This document shows, piece after piece, positions 23,371 to 36,318 of a DNA stretch of 64,000 nt. The stretch covers positions 66,449,257 through 66,513,256 of the forward strand of contig NC_060060.1 of assembly GCF_020283565.1 (NCBI RefSeq), written 5' to 3'. The translations under genes were made by a program, and so were the position numbers. Within the stretch, counting starts at the first letter, position 1, and each line of letters opens with the position of its first letter. Origin of the DNA: Trifolium pratense. Lineage: Eukaryota > Streptophyta > Magnoliopsida > Fabales > Fabaceae. The notes under the pieces were generated by a model. It ran no database searches. It was not told the DNA's origin and saw only the letters and a list, made by a program, of their open reading frames with translations.

Positions 23371-24859
23371 ATACCAAACAATCAAAATAAACATAGATTA
23401 TCCCACAAAGCAAATAATGGTACCAACTACTAATAACATATACCATTCAGATAATAATAAGCATACTAAAACATAGTTAAATATAACATGTATCAGCAGG
23501 ATCAAACATTCCTTAATACTGTACCCCTTTTATTTTCGATCTTTTTCTGATTAATTTCATCAAATAATATATTTTTTTGTTTATCTTTATTTTATATAAG
23601 ATTGATTCCTTTGCTTCGTTTTAAACGACAAAGGTTCCACTATCATCTCACAACATAAACTTATGTAGTATGAATATATAGGGAAAGAACCCTTACCTCA
23701 AGCGTTTTTCTATTCTAACACGAAAGTCCTTGACGCTTTAGAGTCATCACGCATTCGAACGATTTAAAGCTCTTCCTTTTAAGGTTACACAAAATTGGAG
23801 TATAATTGGAGAGGTTGATAATAGTACTTTTAAGACAAAGGCACAATCTCAAAACATCGCACAACGATGGTCGATGGAGAATAAAATATATGGAGTTGAG
23901 TCATATGAGGTGAGTGATGGAATATACATTGGCATGAGTTTTTTTAATAGAGACTTGATATCTTCCTCAATATATGTGGCAGAGCAATGAACTAATAGAA
24001 TGGTCTAGATTAAATAGAATAATGGTAGTTTAAGAGAAATTACTATAGCTTAATTGCCTTGACCTTATATAAGGAATGGAAAATAAAAATGTATGAATTT
24101 GGTCTCATCAAGAGAGTAGGAGAATGGTTGCCGGCAGCATAATGACTTAATAATTAGTATTCACAACTTAAGAAAGTAATTAAGGTGCTAATGAATTAAT
24201 GATCATGGTTGGCCAATATTCCATAACTGATACATTGGATCTACGTGTGACATATTTTGAATACTATGTAAGGCAAGGCTTTCAATGTTAAGACTAGCTA
24301 GTGTGGACTATTCAACCTTAAGGTAGCCAAAGTTGATTTGATTATTTCATAATTCAATACTAAAATACTAAAATAATTAAAGAATATAAAATAATTAATA
24401 TTGATATTACTATAAAATTTATTTATCAAATAATAAATCAATAAAGTGCATATATAAAATATTGGGGTGTTACAGTTCAAGTCATGAAAAGAAGAATAAC
24501 TAAAATAACAATATAATATACTAGCAATTTGCTTATAAAAAAAATACATACTACCCAAAGAAATAGTTCGTAACTTCATACTCTAACATTCAATACTTAA
24601 GAGAAAACACAAATTGTATCAGTCTCATTTCCTACATTTTCATCATCAAAGAGCATTAATTGTCCGATATTTTTCCGATACGTTTATCGGAGAAATATCC
24701 GACACGTATCGGTTATATTTTTTTAAAAAAATCATATTAATTTCCGATACTTTTCCGATACGTGTATTAGAGAGTATCAGACGAATATCGATATCGAGTA
24801 TGTATCGGACACGATACTTCGCCATTTTTAAAGTATCGGGACTTTATACAGTGACACAG

Positions 24860-25369
24860 CTACCATTCCCCAACAACCCCTCTGCTTATATGTTAGCACA
24901 AGAAATTTAAAGGGGGCCCATGGATTGAAATTTAGGGGGACTATAAGTCCAATATACTTTATTAAAGAAAATGAGTGAATTCTTTTTTTAAATCCTTGGA
25001 GTGCCTTTTCTTTTGCATAATTTTATAGTACTGATCATTTTAAATTAAAATCCTGTTCAAAAAAATTAAATTAATTAAAGTCAATAATTTTTTGAAAAAA
25101 TTTAGAATTAAAATTGTTAAATATAAAATTTATTCACAAACTCAGTCATTAAAATATTTCAATCTTTACATCAAATTTAGTCATGAATTAAAATGTATCT
25201 TTTTAATATTATATACAATGAAAATTATTAAATATGTAAAAAAAATCTTTTTAATTAATTTTTATTTTTTTTATTAGAAACTCATTTTTTTAATATTCAA
25301 GCAGATCTCTACAAAATGGGGACAGATCCTGCATGCACATTCTCATCTTTTCTAATAGTAGGAAAAAAA
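24860..25369. other. Intergenic, upstream of P450 gene 2
   Basis: AT-rich; nothing coding was seen. Confidence 0.5.
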
Positions 25370-25430
25370 ACGTAAGCTCATACGTAATAAAACTCAATAT
25401 TATTTGCACTTGACAAAACTATATATAGTA
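25370..25430 (+). promoter_or_regulatory. Promoter of P450 gene 2: ACGT dyad and TATA box
   Basis: ACGTA, six bases (AGCTCA), TACGT at 25370-25385 repeats the dyad of gene 1 with the same spacer, slightly shortened on the left. A TATATATA-like box follows at about 25420. The ATG is at 25504. Confidence 0.65.
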
Positions 25431-25503
25431 TATCACAATACTTCACATATTCATTCATAATAAACTCAAGCCAATTAGTGTTACACATAATCAACAAAAA
25501 AAA

Positions 25504-28072
25504 ATGTTCCCTCTCTATCTCCCACTTATCTCTATCCTATTCCTTATCATCACTTTGAAGTTCTTCATCCACACAACAAGAACCTTCAAAAATCTTCCTC
25601 CGGGCCCACAATGTCTTCCTATAATAGGAAATCTTCATCAACTCAAACAACCACTCCACCGTACTTTCCACAACTTATCACAAAAACATGGCAAACTATT
25701 TTCACTTTGGTTCGGTTCTCATCTAGTTGTCGTTGTTTCATCCTTAGAAATCGCACAAGAATGTTTCACCAAAAATGACATTATTTTAGCAAACCGACCT
25801 CATTTTTTAACCGGGAAATATATTGGCTACAACAATACCACCGTGGCACAATCACCTTATGGTGATCATTGGCGCAATTTGCGCCGTATATTATCAATTG
25901 AAGTACTTTCCTCTCACCGTTTGAATTCCTTTCAAGAAATTCGAACAGATGAGATTATGAGACTAATACAAAAACTAGCACAAATGTCATGCAATAGTTT
26001 TTTTGAAGTGGAACTTAAATCTATGTTTTCGGAAATGACATTTAATACTATAATGAGAATGGTGTCGGGGAAAAGATACTATGGTGATGATTGTGATGTT
26101 AGTGATGTTGAGGAAGCAAGGTTGTTTAGAGGGATAATTAAGGAGATTGTTAGTATAGGAGGAGCTAACAACGTTGGTGATTTTTTGGGTTTTTTAAGGT
26201 GGTTTGATTTTGATGGTTTGGAAAATAGGCTTAAGAAGATTAGTAAGAAAACTGATTCTTTTCTACAAGGGCTTATTGATGAACATCGTTTTGGAAAAAG
26301 GAATACTAATACTATGATTGATCATCTCTTAACTCAACAACAATCACAACCTGAATATTATACGGATCAAATCATCAAAGGACTCATTGTGGTAAGTAAT
26401 TTTAATCATATTTATTGCTGCAAGCTATGAAAATGTTATTTAAACACAATTTTCTTACAAAAATATAACAAAATTACACCTTTTATTTTTCTTAACATTT
26501 TTTGGACACCTCAGTATCTATGCTGTGAATGAAGGGTAGGTCTCGTATTTTTGTCCGGACTTCTTGTTCATATAGCATATAAGAGGAAATATATGTATAA
26601 TCTCTTCTTTTTTTCTCACTCTATTATTTTTGACCAATAGAAAGAGAAAAATATAAAATTATCTAAAATTGTCACAAAATAATTGTTGAAATATTATTAT
26701 TTAAGTTTAATATACAGTTACACAAGCTTATAGGATAAGTTTGGGATATATAGAATATATAAACAAGGAAAAGAAGAAAAAAATGTAAAGATAAGAATGG
26801 CATTAACTATAGCAATGTTGATAGGTAAGTGTCACTCTCTAGTATTTGCGTTAGTGACCGACATTGAGAGCATTGTGATGTAATATCATTGAAGTGCTAT
26901 CCACGACCACGGACATAAATACGTATAGTTATCTTCTACTCGTGGAAAACTAATTAATCATCCGAGTTTAATAAAATTCTCTAAAGTACTTCATAGATTT
27001 TGATAAAAAAAAAAAAAAGTAACTGATCAGAAGTTCGATGACAATCTATTGCATATAGAATATTTTTTATTGAGTGGGAAGAATTCAACTTGTGTTTTCC
27101 GTGGAAATTAATCACTACTAAACAATAATCTTAGAATTGAGTATTGGGTCTAACTCATTCTTACAAAACCGGCTTGTAAGGTGAGGATTGCCTATAGTAT
27201 ATAAACACTTAGTCAGACCATCTCTCAACCGTTACGGGACTCTTAACAAACAGTATAAATTTACTAGAAACATGGTATTTCAAAAAAGAAAGAGAAGATT
27301 ATCTACTTTCATTGATCATTTTATGCAAATAAAGTATTTGGGCCAAATTAGGTGTGCGGAAATCATATCCATTAATGATTTACTAGATTGGATCACTAAA
27401 AATGCATCAAAGGGTGTATTTACTCATTTATTGTACATTGATATTTTTGTGAACTTTCTGTAGGTCATGCTACTAGCGGGAACAGACACATCATCTGTAA
27501 CTTTAGAATGGGCTATGTCCAATTTATTAAATCATCCAGAAATATTAAAGAAGGCAAGAAATGAGTTAGACACTCACATAGGACAAGACCGCTTAGTAGA
27601 TGAGCCTGATATTTTAAAGCTTTCATATCTTCAAAGCATTGTTAATGAGACTCTTAGGCTACATCCAGCAGCTCCATTATTAGTGCCTCATTTGTCTTCA
27701 AAAGATTTTACCCTAGAAAAATATAATATCCCACAAAATACAATTTTGATGGTCAATGCTTGGGTCATTCATAGAGATCCAAATTTGTGGAGTGATCCTA
27801 CATGTTTTAAGCCCGAGAGGTTTTCGAAAGAAGGTGAGACAAATAAACTACTTTCATTTGGGTTGGGAAGAAGGGCTTGTCCAGGAGAAAATTTGGCACA
27901 ACGCACTGTGAGCTTCACTCTGGGTTTATTGATTCAATGTTTTGAGTGGAAACGTATAGGCGAAGAAAAAATCGACATGACTGAAGCAAAAGGACTCACG
28001 GTGGGAAAGAAAATTCCCTTAAAAGCAATGTGTAAATTGCGCCATCCACTAAGGATTGAGGATGTTTTTTAG
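25504..28072 (+). CDS. Cytochrome P450, CYP81 (probably CYP81E) family, gene 2
   Basis: Two exons, 25504-26391 and 27464-28072, encode 498 residues with the same intron position and phase as gene 1. The start is a poly-A-preceded ATG. Motifs: hydrophobic anchor ([18 protein letters not shown]), [13 protein letters not shown]-helix AGTDTSS, ETLRLHP, PERF and haem loop [14 protein letters not shown]. All residues needed for a working P450 appear present. The best functional guess is an ER-bound, NADPH-P450-reductase-dependent hydroxylase of (iso)flavonoids. It is intact and, unlike gene 1, has the canonical I-helix Thr. The substrate cannot be read from the sequence. Confidence 0.92.
27140..27246. 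repeat. Dispersed legume-type repeat in intron of gene 2
   Basis: The stretch with TTGGGTCTAACTCATTCTTA, AAAACCGGCTTGTAAGGTGA and CGTTACGGGACTCTTAACA resembles a high-copy repeat I recognise from legume genomes. It has no counterpart in the intron of gene 1. The class is unknown and the boundaries are approximate. Confidence 0.45.
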
Positions 28073-28199
28073 CTCTTTTCTAAAAATGGGAAGGTTAACG
28101 CCAAAATTAAATAAATAAATAAAAGAAAAAAAAAAGAAGTTGTTTTCTTAGTCCATGAAAGTTTGAAATTTGTTGAAAACATGTGTATGATGGAAACAT

Positions 28200-28390
28200 T
28201 TGTGGATTTTAATTTTTCTCTTCTCATCCCCACGTTTTTTTTCTAATCCAAAACACGCAGAAAACTTCGGAAAACATTTTTCAAAAAATATTTCAAAAAA
28301 ATTTGGAAAACATTTTCTGAATTTTACTGCGTATTTTGGGGTTAAAAAAGAAATGTGGGGGTGGGGAGAGAAACTGTCAATATTTGTTAC
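28200..28390. mobile_element. Foldback MITE downstream of gene 2
   Basis: The two halves are inverted copies: TCTCATCCCCACG ... AACACGCAGAAAACTTCGG opposes CCCAAAATACGCAGTAAAA ... TCTCCCCACCCCCAC. The gene 1 flank reads GGAAACATTTGTTAGTTGTCC straight through, so it is the empty site. Exact ends are uncertain by a few bases. Confidence 0.65.
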
Positions 28391-28799
28391 TTAGTTGTCC
28401 AACATAGGCACATATGGTGTATGATAGAATAATACAATTGATCCTATGTTCCTGATAACAAATAAAGAACAAGATCAATAAACCAAATGCGGAAAATTAG
28501 AGATTAGCAATTACCTCCAGCCATTGTTACAGTTGAGTTGTGAGTGAATTGCTCTTTTAGTCTTCCAAGCTCTTACTCTCAACAATATAGATGGTGTATA
28601 TTTTCTGAATAGTGAATTGAGAGAGCTTAGGGACCAAAGGCCACTTTATATGCTTGATTCTACCATCAAGAAATCATGAGCCATTACCACCCAAATAATG
28701 ACCATTAAAAAATTGATAATGACCATTAAAAATTGAGACCTTCCTTATCATGACTCATAAAAAAAATCAATGGACCACTTAATAGGTTTTTACTAGTAA
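28391..28799. other. Unassigned insertion in the gene 2 3' flank
   Basis: From about 28424 the homology to the gene 1 flank stops (after CATATGGTGTAT) and resumes after the Helitron. The inserted DNA between is not recognised; it has no reading frame and no clear inverted ends. Confidence 0.45.
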
Positions 28800-29462
28800 C
28801 TAGACGTTTACCCGTGCGATGCACGGGTCTTTCTATTTTATATTATAATGTCAAAAAATTATTTGTATAAGTAGTAATTTCAAATTGAAATATCCTTCAA
28901 AAAAAATTCAAATTGAAATAATTGGTATTATCAAAATAATAGTAACAATAAAAGTTATATGAATGTGATATAGATGTTAAATATGTGTTTATACATTTAA
29001 AAAACTTATTTATTTATACATCACATTTGAAGTTACTTTGGTATTTTCTTCGTTAACATTGGTTAGCAATATCTTTAACTCATTCTTTAAAATAACTTTG
29101 GAAATGACAACATATAATTGACCATGAAAAACAATTGACGTTTAATAAGGCATGATTATGAGTTGGATAAACTACTTTATTATTGAATTTGTCATTTATA
29201 TTAATTTGAAACTCATTGGAGCAACGATAAACCAACTTAACTCATACTCAAAATCGAATATGATAAAAATCATGCGGTGCATACCAACCATTAGTATTTT
29301 TTTTTTTTACTAACATTAGGAAGTAGTCCTAACAATCGACCAACTCCTTATATACACAAAGAATAGACAAATTTTGAACATTAACTATTTTGAAAAAAAA
29401 AAACAATAAAATACGCAAAATAATAAAATTTAAAAAAATTAAAATGGATAAAAACCCAAAAC

Positions 29463-29526
<64 letters not shown>

Positions 29527-29650
29527 ATTATAATTAGTACCACACATTAAATGGATGTAAATGATGTGGCTAAATGAAAGGTTTTGATTGGTTTGTGGAT
29601 TAGGGTTTAGATAGACAATTGGACAACTATCTAGGATTTATATATATAGA
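28800..29650 (-). mobile_element. Non-autonomous Helitron 2
   Basis: On the minus strand it starts TCTATATATATAAATCC (29650) and ends with the hairpin CCCGTGCATCGCACGGG followed by TAAACGTCTAG (28800), between host A and T. It shares its 5' region with Helitron 1 (GGATTAGGGTT, AAATGATGTGGCTAAAT). No helicase is encoded. Confidence 0.8.
29461..29533. repeat. Palindromic (AAT)n(ATT)n microsatellite in Helitron 2
   Basis: A run of AAT units switches to TTA/ATT units, giving a self-complementary block at the place where Helitron 1 has its own AAT run. Confidence 0.9.
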
Positions 29651-32404
29651 TAATGTGAAAATCGTTATAGTGTATTCATTTGGAAGAAAACCAACATAGA
29701 CGCATATCGTGTATTCTTTAGAAAAAAAGTCATGTTTTTTTTTGTTAGGAAAGAAAGTTATGTGTAAAGAAGTACTTGTAACACTCATATTTTTAATGAA
29801 TAATTTGCCATTATACACTATTTATTTCATATCTTGATATTTAGAAAAGTTTATCATTCTATCAATTTTCTTTTATTAAGAGATGTGAGTTTGGTTCATT
29901 TTTGTGTTTGTTTACCTATAAGTATGTCAAGAGTTTTTCGATGGACATGTCTTATGCTTAAAATAAAAATGATTTTCACTAAAATGAAACTAACACGTTA
30001 ATATTAATATACTTCTTAAATAAATTTAAATTCGAATTCTTATATTATGTAAAAATGAATAATATTGAATAGTGAATCACTACGATATACATTCATAAAC
30101 TCGACTATTATTTTCAGTCCACTCCAAATTACTATTCATACAGGTTACTAGGGTTGAGCAAGAGACAAATTAGAATGAGTTATAATCAACCTTAACTATT
30201 TCGTAAATTTAGGTCGGGCCATTTTGAAGATCCTAATCCAACCCTAAACTTGAACAAACTCAATAATCTATGGATCAACATGGGTTAGATTTATTTAAGA
30301 TGAAATTAGATTGACCTGAAAGATATGTAAATCATTTTTGAATAAATTTGTTACTACTATTTTTTTTTTTACTCAAATTTCTTTTTTAAATTGATGTAAG
30401 AAGGCTGGCCGCACTGGATTGAAGATGAAATGACGTGTAAACGAAAATAGTGTAGATATAATTTACTAATTTTAGATAGATTTATTATTTTTATGTTTTG
30501 GCTAGATTTATTATTTTTATATTTTAGCTAGATTTTTTATTTTTATTTTTCATTACTATTTATGTTAAACTATTGTAGTCTTAAAGACAACCTTTTTATT
30601 CAATAAAAATATAGATTCCAAATGAATTACTTTTCTAGTGGATTCCAGATAGCTTTATCTGATAGGTTTGTCGTTTGCAAACATGTATTTTGTTATAGGA
30701 TTATCGTTTGTTGATCTTTCTCGCTTCCGTACTGCGTCATAAATTTAATCAACACATTCAATTTTTTTAATCAATCAAGAATTTATTATAACAAGGGCAA
30801 ATCAAAGTACAATTGAGTTTGGATAACCATGTATATTTTTCTTCAAGCCAAATCCTATTACACTTGCTGTGCGAATTTTATTGTCAATGTTCTTTAATGT
30901 GGCACTGTCAATCTACATGTTTAATTTGAAATGTCAAAACAAAAACATAAGCAATATATAAACTAGGACGATGTCACCAGCTAAAAAATAGAAAATGAAA
31001 ACATAAAAAAGTACTTGTGGTTGTTGTGTGAATGGAATGAGGAAATGAGGAAAAGTACTTGTGTGTATGAGTAAGTTCGTTAGGACACCTATTTTGTTTA
31101 TTTGTCTTGTGTTGTGTGAGAGATAAAAATTGATTTTTATTCTGTAAAGTAGGCGAGCTTTGATTTATCCCTGCAAAAAAAAAAATGGATTACTTTCTGT
31201 AATGTGAAGATTTCCTCATGGATTCCACTGCGTGTTGTTATCTCAATATAATCTTGGATTGAAATATCTTTGTATTCATAGATTTTGAGTGTGTTTGATA
31301 TGCTAAAAAAATAGAAATCGAATATGATAAAACATTCTAGTTATATTATGTTTGATTTTAAAAATCATGTTTTTCTTTTCGAGATTGGACATATTGGAGA
31401 ATAAAAAATTGGACAAAAATTATAATTTCTGTCATTCACTAAACTACATGACAACTTTTTGTCATAAATACAGGTTGTTTAAAATATTAATATAATTTTT
31501 TACCCACCAAATATTATATAAGATAAAAATTTGTCCAAGGTTACCTTATTTTATTTTGTATTGTATATATATTTTGCAGATTAAACATACTAGAACCCTT
31601 TAAAATTTCCAATCATACAAACTTGATAAATAATTGCAAATATGTTAGAGATTTTTACTTTTATCACCCTATTAATTTCTCGTACTCCTTATGTTTTTTT
31701 CATTTTATCATTCCACTATTTAAATAGATAACGTTATAAAATGTAAATTTTTTGAAAAACATCGTCTGCTTAAGTAGCAAATATTATAAAAGTACAATTT
31801 TTTTGGAGGATGTCTACTACCAAAGTAGCACCTTCTTGACTCGTTGCTCAATCATGTATATCAGTCAATCTATGAAATTGGACATAAGTGAAAGTTGCTT
31901 CCTAAGGGGACCCAAACTAAATTTGGCAGCCCACGCACATGCATTCTTTAAAAAGCAATGTTGAATTGTATTTTCTTTGTTGGGTACTAAGATAAAGGAA
32001 AATTGACTTTTTTAACACCCATAACTTACATATAAGGAGTAATTTGAATATTTTGTCTAGTCTCCAAATTAAAGTCAAAGAAAACAATAAGACAGCAACA
32101 CTACTTTTAGACTTTTATAAGGTCATGCTAACCGGTGCGCTCAAAGCACGAATTAAGAAAAATCTAAATTAAAAATAACACTATGTTTCAAAAAAAAAAA
32201 ATTTTTTTTAAACTTTTGAGAAGTTCACGATACAAACTCCAATACTATATTACTTTATTTACTTCCTAAAGAGTGCCATTTTCCCTTTTATAATATGGGA
32301 ATAGTCGTTGCCTCCTACACACTTTACTGCATAAATTAATTTGAATCCATAATATTATATAATTTTCTCATAAATAAATTGAGACCCTAATTCACCAAAT
32401 TTTC
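29651..32404. other. 3' flank of gene 2 and intergenic DNA
   Basis: Bases to about 30330 match the flank of gene 1 and include the empty site of the hAT element. The rest is AT-rich with no recognisable gene. Confidence 0.5.
30472..30563. repeat. Short tandem repeat, about 27-bp unit, three copies
   Basis: TAGATTTATTATTTTTAT plus a TTTTGGC/TTTTAGC spacer recurs three times with small changes. Confidence 0.75.
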
Positions 32405-32412
32405 TATATATA
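32405..32412 (+). promoter_or_regulatory. TATA box of P450 gene 3
   Basis: TATATATA 56 bases before the ATG at 32468. Related TATA boxes lie upstream of gene 4 (39190) and gene 5 (46369). Confidence 0.55.
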
Positions 32413-32467
32413 CACATGTCGAATTTGTATATTGAATTCATTCACCAACAAATATTTTACTCTAAAC

Positions 32468-34586
32468 ATGGAAGGATACAAGTTTCTTATCTGCATAATT
32501 TTTCCTATCCTTTTTCTTATACCTATAAAATTATTATTACTCTCCAAAAGAAGATTTAAAAAACTTCCACCATGCCCACCCTCTTTTCCCATAATCGGCA
32601 ATCTTCATCAACTTAAACAACCACTACCAATCCACCGTTACTTTCACAATCTCTCAAAGAAATATGGCCCAATTTTCACTCTTAAATTCGGTTCTCAACT
32701 TGTAGCCGTTGTTTCATCGGCATCAATTGCAGAAGAATGTTTCAACAAAAACGATATTATTTTTGCAAACCGTGTAACCTCCGTCAAAACCAAGTATCTT
32801 GGTTTCAACAACACGAACATCTTTAACTCGTCGTATGGAGATCATTGGCGTAACCTACGTCGTATAAGCTCACTAGAAATACTCTCCACTAATCGTATCA
32901 ACTCCTTTTCAGGCATCCGAAAAGATGAGACCATGAGGTTGATTCTAAAACTTTCTGAGAACTCTCATAAAGGCTTCAAAAAAGTTGAGCTAAGACCCTT
33001 GCTTTTAGAACATGCATTTAACACAATCATGAGAATGGTTTGTGGTAAACGCTTTTACGGAGATGAATCTGATGGAACAACTGCGGATGAGGCAAAGAAA
33101 TTTCGAGACATCATGGACGAGATTCAAAAGTTTTCGTTGGGATCCCGCCTTGGTGATTTTGTGCCATTATTCATGTTTCTTGATTTTAGTTATCGTAAAA
33201 AGTTAAAAATGGTTGGAGAGAAGATGGATGCACTTTTTCAAGGATTAGTTGATGATCATCGTAAGAACAAAAAGGAAAATAGAAATACTATGATTGATCA
33301 CTTACTTTCCTTACAAGAATCACAACCTGATGATTACAGCGACAAAATTATCAAAGGGCTTATTATGGTTAGTCATTTATTATTACTCCTCCCTCCATGA
33401 TCTTTAGTCTTTTAAATGATCAATTTTTTCTATTTTTTTTTTATTTTGACAAGAAAACATATTTTTCCTAACTCTTTTTTGGCAAAACTAAACAAATTCG
33501 GTCTCCGTGAGCTTAACTCAGTTGGTAGGGATATCGCACTATATGTGCAGGAGCTCGGGTTCGAACCCGGGACACTCCACTAATTCATCTTTAAAATGAA
33601 TTTTCTAGCCACTATGCTATTTGACCAAAAAAACTAAACAAATTCATTAATTCATTAATAATCGAATACATCAACTCGAATCATATTATTATACTATCTC
33701 AAATACTCATATCATTAATTAAGTGATTGAACTCAAGTGATTAATGCACTCTCATAAGAATGAATCATTTGAGAGAATTTGAGTTTAATTTTAGTAGACT
33801 TTACTTATCTTCTAGCCAAATAAACTAAAGTTTTGAGACAAAATTAAAAATCTAAAAGAATTAATGAGTAGGGTTGAATGGAGTGTTGAATTAAATGAAT
33901 AAATGGTGTGGATACTCAATAATAACTAAACATTATCATATAATTATGTGTAATGTTTCTTTTTTGTTTTCCAGGCATTGATAGTGGCGGGAACAGAAAC
34001 TTCCTCTATAACATTAGAGTGGGCGATGTCAAATTTGTTAAACCATCCAGAAATAATGGAAAAGGCAAAGATTGAATTGAATAATCAAATTGGACAAGAG
34101 TGTTTAATTGAGGAAGCCGAAGCTATCAAATTACAATATCTTCAAAATATCATCTCTGAGACTATGCGGTTGCACCCACCAGCAACAATGTTGGTGCCAC
34201 ATTTATCATCTGAAGATTGTATTGTGGGAGGATTTGATGTGCCACGTAACACAATGTTGATGGTGAATGCGTGGGCTATTCATCGGGATCCTGATTTGTG
34301 GGCTGACCCGACGAGCTTTAAACCTGAGAGGTTTGAGAATGGTCAACAAGCAGATGTACGTGGCTTCCTTCCTTTTGGGATGGGGAGGAGGGCATGTCCT
34401 GGGTCGGGGTTAGGCCTAAGAACTATGAGCTTGACTCTAGGCTCGTTGATTCAATGCTTTGATTGGAAAAAGATTGGCAAGGAAGAAATTAACATGGTCG
34501 AAGGACATGGAACTTTGGTTCCCATGGCCATTCCATTGGAAGTCCAATGCAAAACGCGCTCAATAATCAATAAGATTTTCACATAA
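32468..34586 (+). CDS. Cytochrome P450, CYP81 family, gene 3
   Basis: Exons 32468-33367 and 33975-34586 (GTTAGT donor, CAG acceptor) encode 503 residues. The ATG at 32468 (MEGYKFL) aligns with the starts of genes 4 and 5; an upstream in-frame TTG is ignored. Features: anchor helix, hinge LPPCPPSFPIIGN (Gly of PPGP replaced by Cys, as in genes 4 and 5), I-helix AGTETSS with Glu instead of Asp, ETMRLHP, PERF and haem loop [14 protein letters not shown]. It is the diverged relative of genes 4 and 5 and forms a second subgroup with them. A tRNA-derived short interspersed element sits in the intron. Likely an ER monooxygenase of specialised metabolism; substrate unknown. Confidence 0.92.
33500..33630 (+). 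mobile_element. tRNA-derived SINE in intron of gene 3
   Basis: Contains a Pol III A box (TAACTCAGTTGG) and B box (GGTTCGAACCC) and ends TCTAGCCACTATGCTATTTGACC plus A-rich. The 15-base duplication AAACTAAACAAATTC flanks it (33485-33499 and 33631-33645). Resembles the plant Au SINE family. Confidence 0.9.
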
Positions 34587-35341
34587 CAATTGTATATTAA
34601 TTTGTCAAAGAATTAAATGATATGAGCCAAGTGAATAATGTTGAAGAAGTGGAGAAGTTGTTCTTTGGTGCCAAGGTCATTCCATTGTTTATTTTTCTCA
34701 AAAAAAAAAAAAAAAAAAAAAAAAAATTCAAAAAGCTGAACTAAATTTTATCTTTAATAAACTATGAGATCATTTTATCTTTTTCACAAAGTCTCTTAGC
34801 TTCTTTTTTCCAATGTTAATTCATCACTTTAACAATAAATAATTTAGGAAAATATAATCTTCTTGTAAAATTGAATTGGGATGCAAGTGTTTAGGTTCAA
34901 ACTCAATTTTAAACATACACAAAGTAGGAGATGGTTCAGTGAAATCACAACCATCCATTTATTTTAAAATAAAATAAAATTATAGGAGTAATTTTAATAA
35001 AAATGAAAGACTGATATTTTACTGTACATAAATTAAGTGCACGGAGAGGATCAACTCTCAAAAAGTAGACAATTCAATATTTAGTTGAAAGTTTTATTTT
35101 TTCTCTAATTTTACTTTTATGTCATTTACGTACAAGTCTTTTACATAACTACAACTATTACTTGTGCTTTACTCAATCAATTAACCCTTACGTTTTTCAA
35201 CTAATTTAAACCTTAAACTTAGACTAGTTTGAGAGACATTTTCAAAATTATCACTCCTTCTACACATAAGATTATCAAATAACTTGTTCGGACTCACACG
35301 ACCATAGTGATTAAACATTTCTTTGTGTTTTTGAATTGGAT
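34587..35341. other. 3' flank of gene 3
   Basis: Contains a poly(A) run at about 34702-34726 and an AAAAAGCTGAACT stretch related to the 3' flanks of genes 4 and 5. No coding sequence was seen. Confidence 0.5.
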
Positions 35342-35564
35342 CAATTTTTTTATTTTAAAACTTGGTATCCGACCCTAGGGTCGACTAATCTAAGAAGACT
35401 AATTTCACCGCCCACTTGAGAGGGTCTCATTTAAAGCCAGAATTTTTTTTTTCTCTGTATGGACCAACCTGTTGAAATTGGCACCGGCGGAAATCAAATC
35501 TGAAACCTTGAGAGGAACATACTCCAAGAACTCAAGTCAATACCACTAAACCAACCCAATTGAG
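35342..35564 (-). mobile_element. tRNA-derived SINE, second family
   Basis: On the minus strand it begins with GGGTTGGTTTAGTGGT (A box) and has GGTTTCAGATTTGATTTCCG (B-box-like). A GTCGACCCTAGGGTCGGATA tail follows. The 12-base duplication TTTGAATTGGAT lies at 35330-35341 and 35565-35576. About 223 bp. Confidence 0.85.
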
Positions 35565-35576
35565 TTTGAATTGGAT

Positions 35577-36244
35577 AAATTTAATTTTTATCATTAACCA
35601 AAAATCACCGTAAACACCAATCCATCCAAGATCTTTCCAAAGGACCACATTCGCAGACATTTTATAGTGATCCAATTTTAAAATAAAAATTAAGTTATAA
35701 CTAAATTTTTCATATATTATATCTATTATTTATATATTTAGGAGTTTCTCTCTCATGGTCTTATTCTTATGTGGCACAATTTCCTTGATCCATGTCTTAT
35801 GTGGCATTCTAATATTTCTCCAATTCCTATGTGGCTAACTATGAAGGCCTTTGCAATTTCTCTAATACATGATGATATCATTTTACTTAGAATCTTTGGC
35901 TAATTTGGAAATTCAATCATTTTTTAATTATTGTTTATAAATTGAATTTAATGCACCTATTAAAAATAATTTTAAAAGGAAATAATTGACTATTTTTGTA
36001 CCAATTTCGTCAAAAAAAAATTATTTTTGTACCAAAGCAATTGTTTTTAAAAAAAAATTTATGAAAGGAAGATTGTCAACTGCATATAATAATTAGGTAT
36101 AATTGTCAACTGGATATAATAATTTTTATGGTCTTCAAATTCAATTAAAAAAATATTAAATCTTTATGGTCTCCAAATTATTCTCTCACAAATTTTTTTC
36201 TAAATGGTCGTGTATCAAAATACTAAGGTCACACACACACACAA

Positions 36245-36318
<74 letters not shown>

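Larger units (their letters stand above)
19611..24474. mobile_element. Solo LTR (Ty3/Gypsy-like), itself containing two insertions
   Basis: Begins TGTAACATCCCGA and ends TTGGGGTGTTACA, with the 5-base duplication GTTCA on both sides (19606-19610 and 24475-24479). TGTAACA...TGTTACA ends are typical of large plant Gypsy LTRs. Subtracting the nested Helitron and solo LTR leaves about 2.2 kb, with no protein domains. Orientation was not determined. Confidence 0.8.
19311..24851. mobile_element. Outer inverted-repeat element with CGATA-rich ends, split by later insertions
   Basis: The left end reads TATGAAGTCCCGATATC and is followed by many CGATAC repeats. The right end reads GTATCGGGACTTTATA and is preceded by repeats of the opposite sense (TATCGG, CCGATAC). 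Without the solo LTR nested at 19611-24474 it would be about 0.65 kb. The flanks TGACATAG and TGACACAG match at 7 of 8 bases but do not abut the ends cleanly, so the superfamily is unresolved. Confidence 0.5.

Noticed and set aside
31752..31964. 70-codon plus-strand frame upstream of P450 gene 3
   Set aside because: No homology recognised, AT-rich context, no promoter or splice support.
33500..33575. Possible tRNA gene with A and B boxes
   Set aside because: It does not form a complete cloverleaf that I can draw and is followed by a SINE body with flanking duplications, so it is the head of a SINE. Same for 42061-42182 and 35342-35564.
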